The position numbers were made by a program, and so were the translations under genes. The notes under the pieces were generated by a model. It saw only the letters and a program-made list of their open reading frames with translations, made no database searches and was not told the DNA's origin. Below, piece after piece: positions 24,975 through 34,573 of a stretch of 64,000 nucleotides of DNA; the first letter of the stretch is position 1, and every line of letters starts with the position of its first letter. Source of the stretch: an uncultured Kordia sp. (GTDB lineage: Bacteria > Bacteroidota > Bacteroidia > Flavobacteriales > Flavobacteriaceae); the NCBI RefSeq assembly GCF_947489565.1, contig NZ_CANLEA010000013.1, positions 1 to 64,000 on the forward strand. Direction: 5' to 3'.

Positions 24975-25682
24975 ATGAAAAAAACATTCTCTATTTCAAT
25001 TTTACTTCTGATAATGATTCTAGTATCGTGTAAAAATAAATTGAATAGTAAAAATACAACCAAAGCAGAGTTTCCTGAATTTAATAGTTGGAGAGACCAT
25101 TGGGAAAATCCAAATCAAAAAGCGCAATTACTTTCTAATTCAAAAATTCACGAACGAATAAAGGAATGTTTACGCGATACCACAATTGTTGTCATAACAT
25201 CAACATTGATAGAAGACCTTGAGAGATATTCTATTATAAAATCGTTGGGAGACATAAATTACGACGGAATAAATGATTCAATTATAATCATACCAGAATT
25301 ATTTATCACTGAAGAAAATAGTTATGAAAATGGCGCTTCTGCAATCTTTACTGACAAAAAAATTCCTCGCATAAAAGTTGATGTTCCTTGTTTGGAAACC
25401 GATTACTTTTTTCCTGTAGAAGACATTAATAACGATGGGAATATTGAATTAGGAAAATATTATACGTCTTGTTCAAGTCGTTTTAAAAGCTTAGAATTAA
25501 TCAGTTTAACCCAAGAACAATGGAAAATTAAAGGTCGAGTAACTTTTGATATCTTCTATAAAGAGCCTGAAAAAGAAAAAAGGATTGAAAAGATTGCGAC
25601 AAATACATTCCGAATGAGAGAAATAACATCTGAAAATACAGATGACATCATTGATACTTGGAAAACATTTGAAATGAAATAA
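24975..25682 (+). CDS. hypothetical lipoprotein with FG-GAP-like DxNxDG motifs
   Basis: A 235-residue lipoprotein: the signal peptide ends in LVSC, a good lipobox. Two calcium-binding-like motifs are visible, INYDGINDS (near 95) and INNDGNIEL (near 155), in the style of FG-GAP/VCBS repeats that describe a value stored in a beta-sheet. Otherwise no family is recognised. It is followed after 38 bases by another unknown gene on the same strand. No terminator is apparent after either. Confidence 0.6.
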   Translation: MKKTFSISILLLIMILVSCKNKLNSKNTTKAEFPEFNSWRDHWENPNQKAQLLSNSKIHERIKECLRDTTIVVITSTLIEDLERYSIIKSLGDINYDGINDSIIIIPELFITEENSYENGASAIFTDKKIPRIKVDVPCLETDYFFPVEDINNDGNIELGKYYTSCSSRFKSLELISLTQEQWKIKGRVTFDIFYKEPEKEKRIEKIATNTFRMREITSENTDDIIDTWKTFEMK

Positions 25683-25720
25683 ATACTGCTAGTAATACGT
25701 TAGCATTAATCAAGAAAACA

Positions 25721-26263
25721 ATGTACAGTTACAAGGAATTTCCCGAACAAGTAGCGGCAGAAATGAAAATATTTGCTGAAGAAAATAACTTTGAACTAAT
25801 TGCAAAAGAAGAAGATCATTGTGTTCGTTATAGAAATCGAACTTGGGAATTATCTTTTTTCTGCGATCATGGAGCTGTAGAACTATCTTTTATTAATTTA
25901 GATGATGGATATAAATATTCATTGTACGATATTCTTGAATTATGGTTTCCAGAATCTACTCACGCGAAAGAATCAACTGAAAATGTTTGGGGATCGTTAA
26001 AAACGGTGAAGTTTAATGTTGATGCACTAAAGAATTATTACAAAAAAATAGACAAGACCTATATTTCTAATAAAGCAAGTCTTGATAACTGTAAAAGAAG
26101 AAGTTCAATTTTAATCAATTTTGCGCTTAATCAAGGGTCTAGAAGACTCCAAAACGAATTCACGTGGAGTTCTGACAATTGGATTGAATTAGCTTCTTAT
26201 GAATATGCTAATAATGGACATAGTTCATTGTGGCAAAGAGTTAAAACGAAGTTTAATTTGTAA
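25721..26263 (+). CDS. hypothetical cytoplasmic protein
   Basis: A 180-residue soluble protein without signal peptide or membrane span, starting at ATG. It is rich in aromatic residues and Glu/Asn (WELSFFCDHGAVELSFINLD; LWFPESTHAKE). The pattern resembles small immunity or DUF-type proteins of Bacteroidota but no named family can be assigned. It lies 38 bases after the lipoprotein gene and may be co-transcribed with it. It is followed by nearly 400 bases of repeat-rich intergenic DNA. Confidence 0.55.
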   Translation: MYSYKEFPEQVAAEMKIFAEENNFELIAKEEDHCVRYRNRTWELSFFCDHGAVELSFINLDDGYKYSLYDILELWFPESTHAKESTENVWGSLKTVKFNVDALKNYYKKIDKTYISNKASLDNCKRRSSILINFALNQGSRRLQNEFTWSSDNWIELASYEYANNGHSSLWQRVKTKFNL

Positions 26264-26657
26264 AATCATAGCTGATTTCTAAATGGGATAATCTAATGAA
26301 TGGATTCCGGAACGAAATCTGTCTAAGAGCAAAGCAAGTCTAACAATTTAAAAGCATAGCGCGTCTAATAATAAACGTTAGTGCGAATTTGTAACTCGTG
26401 CCGATAAACAAGCTAAAAATAAATTATAACCTTCACAAGAATAATAAAGAAGAAAGATATTCGTGAATTCGCAGCAAGTAATAATTGGTATTCTAAGTAT
26501 TTCTCGATACAATTTTTCTTCATTTTATTACGAAAAACCACTCGAAATGACGTTTTTAAAATCCAAAATTTATAGTTTCTAACAAGTCTAACAAGTCTAA
26601 CAAGTCTAACAAGTCTAACAAGTCTAACAAGTCTAACAATCTAAAAGCAAAACATAT
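26264..26657. repeat. repeat-rich intergenic region
   Basis: No gene is seen. It contains an inverted-orientation copy (26498-26557) of the CGTCATnTCGAGTGG...TTGTATCGAGA element found in the 202-base tandem array at the left edge, and six perfect copies of the 9-mer AACAAGTCT at 26581-26634 with a partial seventh. The 9-mer is the complement of TTAGACTTG-type units at 9429-9506. Scattered AAGTCTAAC and GCGTCTAAT remnants near 26326-26370 suggest older, decayed copies. Confidence 0.8.
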
Positions 26658-28511
26658 CTAATTTTTCAATACAAAAACAGGATTCATAATTCCATTCTTC
26701 ATAAAGTATTGCTGAATTTCATCACTTTTTTCTTCGTTAATGATGATCATGTCGTACAAAGCTAACTTTTCTTTGATTTCCTGAACAGTGTTTGATGTTG
26801 TTAGCGCTTTGAAGGTCATCGGTTCACTATTGGTTTGAACAGGTAAGAATTCGTATTTTAAATGATATTGTGTAATATCTTCAATGTTATCATACGTTAT
26901 AAATGCTATGTTCTGAACGTTTTCATTATGAATAAAAGCATCAAATTGTGTTCCAATGCGCAATCTGTTTTCTACGGTTGCATTTGGAGTTGAACTTGTC
27001 AAATTAGAAAAGAACGATCGCGGTAAAACGAGCATAAAGAATAGCAATATCGCAATGATATAATACGTATATCTTCTTTTCGAATTGTAAATTAATAAGC
27101 TAAAGAAAAAGAAGAAAGCCAATAGCAAACTTCCCATATAACGATAATAACTTGCCAATTCGCCAGCTTCCTTTTGCGTAATTTCATAAAAAACAAAGGC
27201 ATAAATAAATAATAACAAAATTGCATATCCAACAATGGCAAGAAACATTGTAATTGCTACGATGAGGAAACTATATTTTTTTGGAAAATAGGATAGAAGC
27301 TGCTTTCTGTGATACAAGGCAATGCTCATTAATAACAGCAGAATAACCAAAGCACTGATTTTTATATTGGAAGCATCTTTCAGAAACGACAAGTTGATTC
27401 CTGTATATTTTTTAATGTCTTTTTGGAGTGTCGCAGGTTTTAAAATTGCACTTCCGATTTCTTGTCCGCCAAAGAAAAAAGCATCGATAAATGAATCGCG
27501 AATCGGATAATAATGATCGGGCGGATTCATGATATTTTCAAACGTAATCTGCGAAGTGGTTTTGGAAATTGGTTGCGTGTTTTTAAAGGAAATAAATACT
27601 TTCCAACTTCCAAAGCATGCCAACACCATCAAACCAGCAAATACCAATGGTTTTATTTTATGAATGAATTGCTCACGAACATTACTTGTAAAGAGATAAT
27701 GTACAGCAATAATTCCCAAACCAATAAGACTGAAAAGAATTCCAATCGGTTTTGTTAATGTCAATGTCGCTAAAGGAATCGCCGCAAATAGCAAGGCTTT
27801 GTGTTTATCGTCCAATAAGAAATAAAATACCAAACCAACGCCTAATAACATTGCAATGAAATTATCAGCATATAAAAAGTAAATAGGCGTACACAATACT
27901 TGATATGCTACAAAAAGGATAATGCAAGTTAAAATTAGGTTGATATAATTTCGTTTTCGCTGATAGCAAATCATAGGAATAAATGCCAATGAAAAGATTA
28001 CATGTGCCGAAATGGCAATGCCTTCATGTAAAGTACCCGAAATGGTTTTGTTGAAATAGTATTGAATGAGCGTTGTAATTCGAGGATATTCAGGAAAATC
28101 GGTAAAGTTTAAACCATACATTTCGTTGGTAACAACCAATTCTTTCAACGCAACTGCCCAAAAACTAAATTCGTCCCAAGCAGAAAAATAAGAGTTTCCA
28201 TAAAGTAAAAAACTAAACCCGAATAGTACGATGAAAATTCGCAGTGGAAATTCAATAAAAACTTCCGTACGATTGCTTTTAAAGTATTGAAAAGTATAAT
28301 ATCCAAAACCGATCAAACCAAGCGCATACACAAGATAAGCAACTATTTGCAGCATGTTGAACATAAGTGCAAGTGTCAATAAAACACCTATGCTACAAAA
28401 GGTCAAAATAGGCGAGAAGCCAGCATAAATGTTGAATTTACGCTGTACAAAAATCATGCTTCCCAAAAGAGAAACTACGACTAATATGGTTTTGATGATA
28501 AGTGCGATCAT
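26658..28511 (-). CDS. multipass membrane protein, GT-C glycosyltransferase-like
   Basis: A 617-residue protein from ATG 28511, four bases after the preceding stop; a TTG at 28529 would overlap that gene. About twelve to thirteen membrane spans, with a large first exterior loop around residues 100-150 containing SAWDEFSFWAVALKE, whose acidic residues recall the active loop of GT-C (ArnT/PMT-like) lipid-linked sugar transferases. A soluble C-terminal domain of about 110 residues follows. Substrate unknown. It is the last gene of a minus-strand unit with a methyltransferase and an ABC-F protein. Confidence 0.65.
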   Translation of the reverse strand: MIALIIKTILVVVSLLGSMIFVQRKFNIYAGFSPILTFCSIGVLLTLALMFNMLQIVAYLVYALGLIGFGYYTFQYFKSNRTEVFIEFPLRIFIVLFGFSFLLYGNSYFSAWDEFSFWAVALKELVVTNEMYGLNFTDFPEYPRITTLIQYYFNKTISGTLHEGIAISAHVIFSLAFIPMICYQRKRNYINLILTCIILFVAYQVLCTPIYFLYADNFIAMLLGVGLVFYFLLDDKHKALLFAAIPLATLTLTKPIGILFSLIGLGIIAVHYLFTSNVREQFIHKIKPLVFAGLMVLACFGSWKVFISFKNTQPISKTTSQITFENIMNPPDHYYPIRDSFIDAFFFGGQEIGSAILKPATLQKDIKKYTGINLSFLKDASNIKISALVILLLLMSIALYHRKQLLSYFPKKYSFLIVAITMFLAIVGYAILLLFIYAFVFYEITQKEAGELASYYRYMGSLLLAFFFFFSLLIYNSKRRYTYYIIAILLFFMLVLPRSFFSNLTSSTPNATVENRLRIGTQFDAFIHNENVQNIAFITYDNIEDITQYHLKYEFLPVQTNSEPMTFKALTTSNTVQEIKEKLALYDMIIINEEKSDEIQQYFMKNGIMNPVFVLKN

Positions 28512-28515
28512 ACAA

Positions 28516-29283
28516 TTACAAACGTACAATAAAATGTTCTTTTACTTGCTCTTTGCGGAAAAATACAAATCCCCAAAAAAAGGTGTCAATCGTTACGGTG
28601 ACTTCAGGACGATTTTTAATAATCTCCCAAGCTTCGGTCATGTCTTTACTCCAATGAATATCGTCAAAAATAAAAACTGTGTCGTTATGAACCGTTTTTA
28701 GCAAGGTTTCAAAATAGGAAAGTGTGGCTTCTTTTTGGTGATTTCCGTCAAAATATACCAAATCATAGCTCGTATTGGTAAGTTTAGAAAGTTCAGTTTC
28801 AAACTCACCAATAATGAGTTTGGTTTCTTCCATTTCATACTTATCAAATTGATTTTGTGCAACTTTTGCAGTTTCTGGACAACCTTCTATAGTGATTAAT
28901 TCATTCGTATTGTTGTGTAAAGCATTTGAAGCTAATCCTAATGAAGTGCCAATTTCTAGCGATTTTTTCAGTTTGAGATAATGTGTCAATCTATAGAGTA
29001 AATGCGCTCTTTTTCGTGTAATTCCCGCGTTTTTTGCAATGGCGGAAACTTTTCGTTTGTTGGATGAAAATACTCTGCTTCCTGCACCAAAATCTTTTAC
29101 CTCAATAATGGAATGATTCTGAAGTAAATCCTTTCTATATTGATCTATAATAGGATATGCATGAAACTTCTTTTTATCATAAAAACACTTCGTAATTAAA
29201 TCGTACACAAAAGGCGAATGCACACCATGTTGATTGGTAGATTTAAAAAAGAATTTGAAGTAGGCAAAGATTTGATACCACAT
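28516..29283 (-). CDS. class I SAM-dependent methyltransferase (Methyltransf_24-like)
   Basis: A 255-residue protein. An N-terminal region HGVHSPFVYDLITKCF (near 20) is followed by the SAM fold with motif I SLEIGTSLGLASNALH (near 110), ITIEGCPE, and the YDLVYFDGNHQKEAT segment of O-methyltransferase-like enzymes. The target cannot be deduced. Its ATG follows the ABC-F stop by six bases and its stop precedes the membrane protein ATG by four, an evident operon. Confidence 0.85.
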   Translation of the reverse strand: MWYQIFAYFKFFFKSTNQHGVHSPFVYDLITKCFYDKKKFHAYPIIDQYRKDLLQNHSIIEVKDFGAGSRVFSSNKRKVSAIAKNAGITRKRAHLLYRLTHYLKLKKSLEIGTSLGLASNALHNNTNELITIEGCPETAKVAQNQFDKYEMEETKLIIGEFETELSKLTNTSYDLVYFDGNHQKEATLSYFETLLKTVHNDTVFIFDDIHWSKDMTEAWEIIKNRPEVTVTIDTFFWGFVFFRKEQVKEHFIVRL

Positions 29284-29289
29284 AATTAA

Positions 29290-31149
29290 TTATTCTTCAA
29301 TTTTAGCCGCCAATTCAAACCAACGCTCTGTTTTTTCTTCCGATTCATTGATGATTTTCTGCAATTCTATCGACTTTTCTTGAATTTCTTCTTGCGACAA
29401 TTCACCTGAGACAAATTCAGCTTCAATCTTTTCTTTTTCTTCTTCCAAACGTTGAATGTCTTTTTCCAAACGTTTGTATTCTTTTTGTTCGTTATAGCTT
29501 AATTTTTCGCTTTCATCTTGTCGCCACGATTTCTTTTCTTTCTTTTCAGTAGATTTTGAAACAGGTTCAATACTGTCTTCGTACACTCTATAATCGGTAT
29601 AATTCCCTGGAAAATCTTCAATGACGCCGTTTCCGCGGAACACAAATAAATGATCTACAATTTTATCCATAAAATATCGATCATGCGAAACGACTAACAA
29701 ACAACCTGGAAAATCTAGTAAAAAGCTTTCCAAAACATTCAGTGTTACAATATCTAAGTCGTTTGTTGGCTCATCCAGAATTAAAAAATTAGGATTCTGA
29801 ATCAAAACGGTACACAAATACAAACGTTTCAATTCGCCACCAGATAATTTTTCTACAAAATCATATTGACGTTTTCGGTCAAACAAAAAGCGTTCTAACA
29901 ACTGCGCAGCCGAAATCATACGTCCTTTTTTCAGCGGAATATATTCACCATATTCTTTGATGATATCAATCACTTTTTGTCCTTCTTTCGGATTGATTCC
30001 GCTTTGTGTATAATACCCAAATTTAATAGTATCTCCCACAATCACTTTTCCACCGTCAGGTTTCAAACGTCCTGTAATCATATTCAAAAAGGTAGATTTC
30101 CCTGTTCCGTTTTTTCCTATAATTCCGATGCGTTCGCCCTTTTTAAACACATATTCAAACTTATCGAGCAGGACTTTATCTTGAAATGATTTAGAAATAG
30201 TATGCAACTCCAGAATTTTACTTCCCATACGTTCCATATTGATTTCCAATTGTACTTCGTGTTCGTTACGGCGTTGATGCGCTTTTTCTTTAATTACATA
30301 AAAATCATCGATACGAGATTTCGATTTGGTAGTTCGTGCTTTTGGCTGACGACGCATCCAATCGAGTTCCTTTTTATATAAATTCTTAGCTTTTTCAACC
30401 GAAGCCTGTGCCGCTTGAATACGTGCTTCTTTTTTATCTAAATAATACGAGTAACTTCCTTTGTAACTGTATAATTGTCCGTTTTCGAGTTCCACAATCT
30501 CATTGCACACACGTTCTAAAAAATAACGGTCGTGCGTGACCATAAAGAGTGTAATATTTTCTTTTTTGAAATATTCTTCCAACCATTCAATCATTTCCAA
30601 ATCGAGGTGATTGGTAGGTTCATCTAAGATTAATAAATCTGGTTTATTGATGAGAATTGTAGCCAAACCTAAGCGTTTTTTCTGTCCACCAGACAAATTG
30701 CTGACTTTTTGAGTTAAATCTTCAAGTTTTAGTTTAAACAGAATTTGCTTGTATTGGGTTTCAAAATCCCATGCATTGTGCAATTCCATTTGTTCAAATG
30801 CTTTCTGATAAGTATCAGTATCATCAGGATTTAGCAAGGCACGTTCATAATTGGCAATGATATCTAAAATTGGATTATCGGAAGCAAAAATGGTTTCTTC
30901 AATCGTAAGCGTCGGATCCAAACGTTCATTCTGAGATAAAAACGCCATGTGAATTCCTTTTCGGGAAATAATTTGTCCGCTATCAGATTCTTCACGACCT
31001 GTAATAATATTAAGTAAAGATGTTTTCCCAGTTCCATTCTTGGCGATAAAAGCTACTTTTTGATCTTTGTTGATTCCAAAAGAGATGTCTTGAAACAAAA
31101 CACGTTCACCAAAAGACTTAGAGATATTTTCGACGGATAAATAATTCAC
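29290..31149 (-). CDS. ABC-F family ATP-binding protein
   Basis: A 619-residue soluble protein with two ABC cassettes and no membrane span. The first has Walker A AKNGTGKTSL and signature LSGGQKKRLGLA; the second Walker A GKNGTGKSTF and signature LSGGELKRL; both have LILDEPTNHLD/NDLD Walker B. The interdomain linker is Arg/Lys-rich (MRRQPKARTTKSKSR) and a C-terminal coiled coil covers about 545-615, as in Uup. ABC-F proteins act on ribosomes. The start is GTG at 31149 (VNYLSVENISKSF); the ATG at 31284 would add 45 cysteine-rich residues and run into the divergent wza region. Confidence 0.93.
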   Translation of the reverse strand: MNYLSVENISKSFGERVLFQDISFGINKDQKVAFIAKNGTGKTSLLNIITGREESDSGQIISRKGIHMAFLSQNERLDPTLTIEETIFASDNPILDIIANYERALLNPDDTDTYQKAFEQMELHNAWDFETQYKQILFKLKLEDLTQKVSNLSGGQKKRLGLATILINKPDLLILDEPTNHLDLEMIEWLEEYFKKENITLFMVTHDRYFLERVCNEIVELENGQLYSYKGSYSYYLDKKEARIQAAQASVEKAKNLYKKELDWMRRQPKARTTKSKSRIDDFYVIKEKAHQRRNEHEVQLEINMERMGSKILELHTISKSFQDKVLLDKFEYVFKKGERIGIIGKNGTGKSTFLNMITGRLKPDGGKVIVGDTIKFGYYTQSGINPKEGQKVIDIIKEYGEYIPLKKGRMISAAQLLERFLFDRKRQYDFVEKLSGGELKRLYLCTVLIQNPNFLILDEPTNDLDIVTLNVLESFLLDFPGCLLVVSHDRYFMDKIVDHLFVFRGNGVIEDFPGNYTDYRVYEDSIEPVSKSTEKKEKKSWRQDESEKLSYNEQKEYKRLEKDIQRLEEEKEKIEAEFVSGELSQEEIQEKSIELQKIINESEEKTERWFELAAKIEE

Positions 31150-31226
31150 GTTGTTGATTTTTTTACAAATTAAAAATAAAAAGATCAGATATGTTGCATA
31201 GAATTTTATTATTAGTGCGTAAAACT

Positions 31227-31234
31227 TATATTTG
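31227..31234 (+). promoter_or_regulatory. probable -7 element of the polysaccharide cluster
   Basis: TATATTTG followed by C matches the Bacteroidota -7 consensus TAnnTTTG, 25 bases before the wza ATG at 31260. A -33 TTG is not found at 18-20 bases; the nearest lies about 30 bases upstream. It would drive the first block of the polysaccharide genes. Confidence 0.4.
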
Positions 31235-31259
31235 CTTGTTAAACAACAGCACCTATTTA

Positions 31260-32060
31260 ATGAATTTGAAAGCCCCGATATCAATTCTGATCATTTTCTT
31301 CATGTTTGCTTCTTGTGTCACCAATAAGGAACTTACGTATTTTGGAGAAAAAGAAGGCGATGAAGCGCTGATTCAGCAGTCGATAAAATTAAATGAAAAG
31401 CCATATAGAGTTCAAATTGGAGATTTATTATCTATTAGTATAAAATCTACCGATGCGAAATTAGTGGCCATGTTTCAGCCTGTAGCGGCCGAAAATGCAG
31501 CAGCATTGCAGTCGGAGCAAAGCTTATATTACAATGGTTTTACGGTAACTAAACACGGAAATATTGAAATTCCAATTCTTGGGAAGCTAAATGTATTAGG
31601 TTATACCTTAGATGAAATAGAAGAATCCATCAATAAAAAACTACTAGAAGAATATTTTAACAAAGCAGAAGATTTGTTTATTGTGGTGAAATTAGCAGGT
31701 CTGCGCTTTACCGTTACCGGAGAGGTTTCTAGTACCGGAATTTATACTTTGTATCAAGATCGTGTCAATATTATTGAAGCTTTAGCAAGTGCGGGAGATA
31801 TTACGACAGTAGGAAATAGAAAAGATGTATTGATCATTCGTCAATATCCGCAAGGACAAAAAATTCATCATATCGATCTAACAAGTGTAGATGCGTTGAG
31901 TTCTCCATATTACTATATTCAACCGAATGATATGGTATATGTAAAACCGTTGAAGCAAAAATCACTAGGAACAGGAACTACCTTAGTACAATCCATTACA
32001 ACTGTAGTTACGGTGTTGTCGCTAGTTACAAGTGTATTAGTATTGTCAAGAAATCTATAA
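31260..32060 (+). CDS. wza: Wza-like polysaccharide export lipoprotein
   Basis: Outer-membrane export channel component. From ATG 31260 the product has 266 residues and opens with a lipoprotein signal ending in FASC; a longer ORF from 31191 would bury it. The polysaccharide export domain (YRVQIGDLLSISI..., about 40-150) and one SLBB domain (about 155-235, FTVTGEVSSTGIYTL) are present. A C-terminal hydrophobic helix (about 240-262) could cross the outer membrane as the Wza helix does. The Wzc-like gene follows after four bases, so the two form the export pair. Confidence 0.92.
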   Translation: MNLKAPISILIIFFMFASCVTNKELTYFGEKEGDEALIQQSIKLNEKPYRVQIGDLLSISIKSTDAKLVAMFQPVAAENAAALQSEQSLYYNGFTVTKHGNIEIPILGKLNVLGYTLDEIEESINKKLLEEYFNKAEDLFIVVKLAGLRFTVTGEVSSTGIYTLYQDRVNIIEALASAGDITTVGNRKDVLIIRQYPQGQKIHHIDLTSVDALSSPYYYIQPNDMVYVKPLKQKSLGTGTTLVQSITTVVTVLSLVTSVLVLSRNL

Positions 32061-32064
32061 GAGC

Positions 32065-34518
32065 ATGGGAGAGGAATTTGACGAATTAAAATCACAAAAT
32101 TCTTTTGATATCAAAGCACTCGCATTTCGAGCGCTCAATTATTGGTATCTATTTGTGATTACCCTAGGAATTGCTTTTGTAGTGACTTATTTCTACAACA
32201 AACAACTCGAACGAATTTATCGCGTTGAAAGTTTAATTTCTATCAAAGAAGAGCAGAATCCATTCTTTTCTTCGAGCATGAACCTTACTTTTAATTGGGG
32301 CGGTGCGAGTGATAAGGTAGAAACCATCAAAACGATTTTAAAATCGAGAGCACACAACGAAAATGTAGTACGTGTGTTGCAATCATACATTCATTACAAA
32401 AAAGATGGGCAATATCGCTTGGAAGACATTCACACAAACGCACCTTTTATTGTGAGTTTGGACGAGAATATTCCGCAACTCATGAACACGCCGATTAAAA
32501 TTGTGTTTAAGGATGAGGAAAATTATACCGCAAGTATTGATTTTTCTGGCGATGAAATCTACAGAGGAATCAATTATAAGCTGAATAAAGTTTCTAGTTT
32601 TTCACCAGAAAATCCTTCATTCACAGGCAATTTTGTTATGAATGCGGAAGTAAAATCACCGTATTTTAAATTTGCATTGACGCATCGACGTGATACAAAA
32701 ATTAAAGTCGGACAACCGTATTATATTTTCTTAACAAACCTCAATTCAGAGATATCTAAATATCGTTCTATTGGTGTTGGTTTAAAAGTGCAAGGAGCTT
32801 CGATGCTGGTGTTGAGTCTTACAGGACCGAATCGTGCTATTTTGGCGGATTATTTGAATGTAACGACCGAAATCTTAAAACAGAAACAACTCGAAGAAAA
32901 AAACCAATTTGCTACAAATACACTAGCGTTTATTGATAAAATGATTTCTGGAGTGGAAGATTCACTTCGAAAAGACGAACAAAAGCTCAAAAAATACAAG
33001 CAAGACAATAAAGTTTTCAATCCATCCTTAAAAGGAGAAGAAGTATTTGCCAAATTGAATCAATACAGTATTGAGAAAAACGGCTATATGCTAAAGCTTG
33101 AGTATTATAAACTCTTGGAAGATTACTTAACAAGCAGTACCGACTTTAGATCGTTGCCAGCGCCAGCTTCTTCAGGAATTGATGATGCTAATATTGTAAA
33201 CAATGTATCTAAAATTGTGCAATTATCTATCCGAAGAGCGAAGTTGGGAGAAACTGTTAAAAATGATATCTTCTTTAAAGAAATCGATCAAGATATTGAT
33301 GCCACAAAACGTGTATTGCTCGAAAATGTAAAAACAGCGCGTTCTTCTACAAATATTGATATTTCTAATGTAGAAAGCAGAACGGCAAGAGCCAATGCAG
33401 AATTCAGAAAGTTGCCTGAAGAAGAACAGCAATTGTTCAATATTGAGCGTAGTTATAAATTAAGCGAAGCTTCGTATACATTGCTTCTAGAAAAGAAAAA
33501 CGAAGCAGGAATTGTAAAAGCCGCAAATGTTTCGGACGTCAAAGTAATTGACAGTGCTAAAGATTTAGGACAAGGTTCTATTTTGCCAAATACAAAGAAA
33601 AACTATTCCATAGCGTTATTTTTAGGCTTGCTGCTTCCGCTAGGATTTGTATTCTTGGTTACAGTGTTAGATAATAATATCAATACGCCAGATGACATTA
33701 AAAAACTCTCCAACATTCCAATTCTAGGAATTGTAAGCAGAAGTAGAACGGAATCGAATTTGGCAGTATTTGAAAGTCCAAAATCATCGGTGGCAGAATC
33801 CTTTAGGGGAATTCGATCGAGTTTACAATATATCTATAAAAATTTAGATAAAGACAAAACGAAAACAGTAATGATCACTTCTTCGGTAAGTGGAGAAGGA
33901 AAAACATTCTGTTCTATCAATATTGCTTCGGTATTTTCTCTCACAGGAAAAAAGACCATCTTAGTTGGGTTGGACTTGCGTAAACCTAAGATTTTTGGTG
34001 ATTTTGGAATTACGAATGAAACCGGAGTTGTAAATTATTTGATCGGTCAAAAAGAATTGGATGAAGTGATTCAACACACAAAATATGACAATTTAGATGT
34101 GATTACTTCAGGACCAGTGCCACCAAATCCTTCTGAATTATTGATCAGTCAACAACTCGAAGAATTTATCGCAGAATTAAAGCAACGTTATGATTACATC
34201 GTATTAGATACACCGCCATTAGGCTTGGTTTCGGATGCGTTGGATTTAATAAATCATGCAGATGCCACAATATATATGGTTCGACAAGACTATTCAAAGA
34301 AAGCCATGTTGAACATTATTAATGAAAAGTACAAAAAGGGAGAAGTCAAAAATATAAGTTTCATATTCAATGATTACCGTCAAAAAGCCAAGTATGGTTA
34401 CGGGTATGGATATGGTTACGGATACGGATATGGTTATGGAAGCTATGGAAATGGTTATCATGAAGAAGAACGCCGATCTTTAGTATCGAGACTTTTGAAA
34501 CCTTTTAAAAAGAGATAA
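32065..34518 (+). CDS. Wzc-like polysaccharide co-polymerase and tyrosine kinase
   Basis: An 817-residue inner-membrane protein controlling chain length and export. Wzz domain with a first span at about 27-45, a long periplasmic coiled coil (about 270-500), a second span at about 513-535, then a BY-kinase domain with Walker A SSVSGEGKT (near 606), Walker A' VGLDLRKP and Walker B YIVLDTPPLG. The C-terminus has eight Tyr-Gly pairs followed by SYGNGYHEEE, ten tyrosines in all, the autophosphorylation cluster, here unusually regular. Partner of the Wza-like protein upstream. Confidence 0.93.
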   Translation: MGEEFDELKSQNSFDIKALAFRALNYWYLFVITLGIAFVVTYFYNKQLERIYRVESLISIKEEQNPFFSSSMNLTFNWGGASDKVETIKTILKSRAHNENVVRVLQSYIHYKKDGQYRLEDIHTNAPFIVSLDENIPQLMNTPIKIVFKDEENYTASIDFSGDEIYRGINYKLNKVSSFSPENPSFTGNFVMNAEVKSPYFKFALTHRRDTKIKVGQPYYIFLTNLNSEISKYRSIGVGLKVQGASMLVLSLTGPNRAILADYLNVTTEILKQKQLEEKNQFATNTLAFIDKMISGVEDSLRKDEQKLKKYKQDNKVFNPSLKGEEVFAKLNQYSIEKNGYMLKLEYYKLLEDYLTSSTDFRSLPAPASSGIDDANIVNNVSKIVQLSIRRAKLGETVKNDIFFKEIDQDIDATKRVLLENVKTARSSTNIDISNVESRTARANAEFRKLPEEEQQLFNIERSYKLSEASYTLLLEKKNEAGIVKAANVSDVKVIDSAKDLGQGSILPNTKKNYSIALFLGLLLPLGFVFLVTVLDNNINTPDDIKKLSNIPILGIVSRSRTESNLAVFESPKSSVAESFRGIRSSLQYIYKNLDKDKTKTVMITSSVSGEGKTFCSINIASVFSLTGKKTILVGLDLRKPKIFGDFGITNETGVVNYLIGQKELDEVIQHTKYDNLDVITSGPVPPNPSELLISQQLEEFIAELKQRYDYIVLDTPPLGLVSDALDLINHADATIYMVRQDYSKKAMLNIINEKYKKGEVKNISFIFNDYRQKAKYGYGYGYGYGYGYGYGSYGNGYHEEERRSLVSRLLKPFKKR

Positions 34519-34573
34519 ACTAACAATCCCCAAATATGAAATGCTTTTTTAGGTATTTCAATAGAAAGCGATT

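Noticed and set aside
31150-31284. N-terminal extension of the ABC-F protein
   Set aside because: It is cysteine- and hydrophobic-rich, unlike the family, and would overlap the promoter and start region of wza; GTG at 31149 gives the standard N-terminus.
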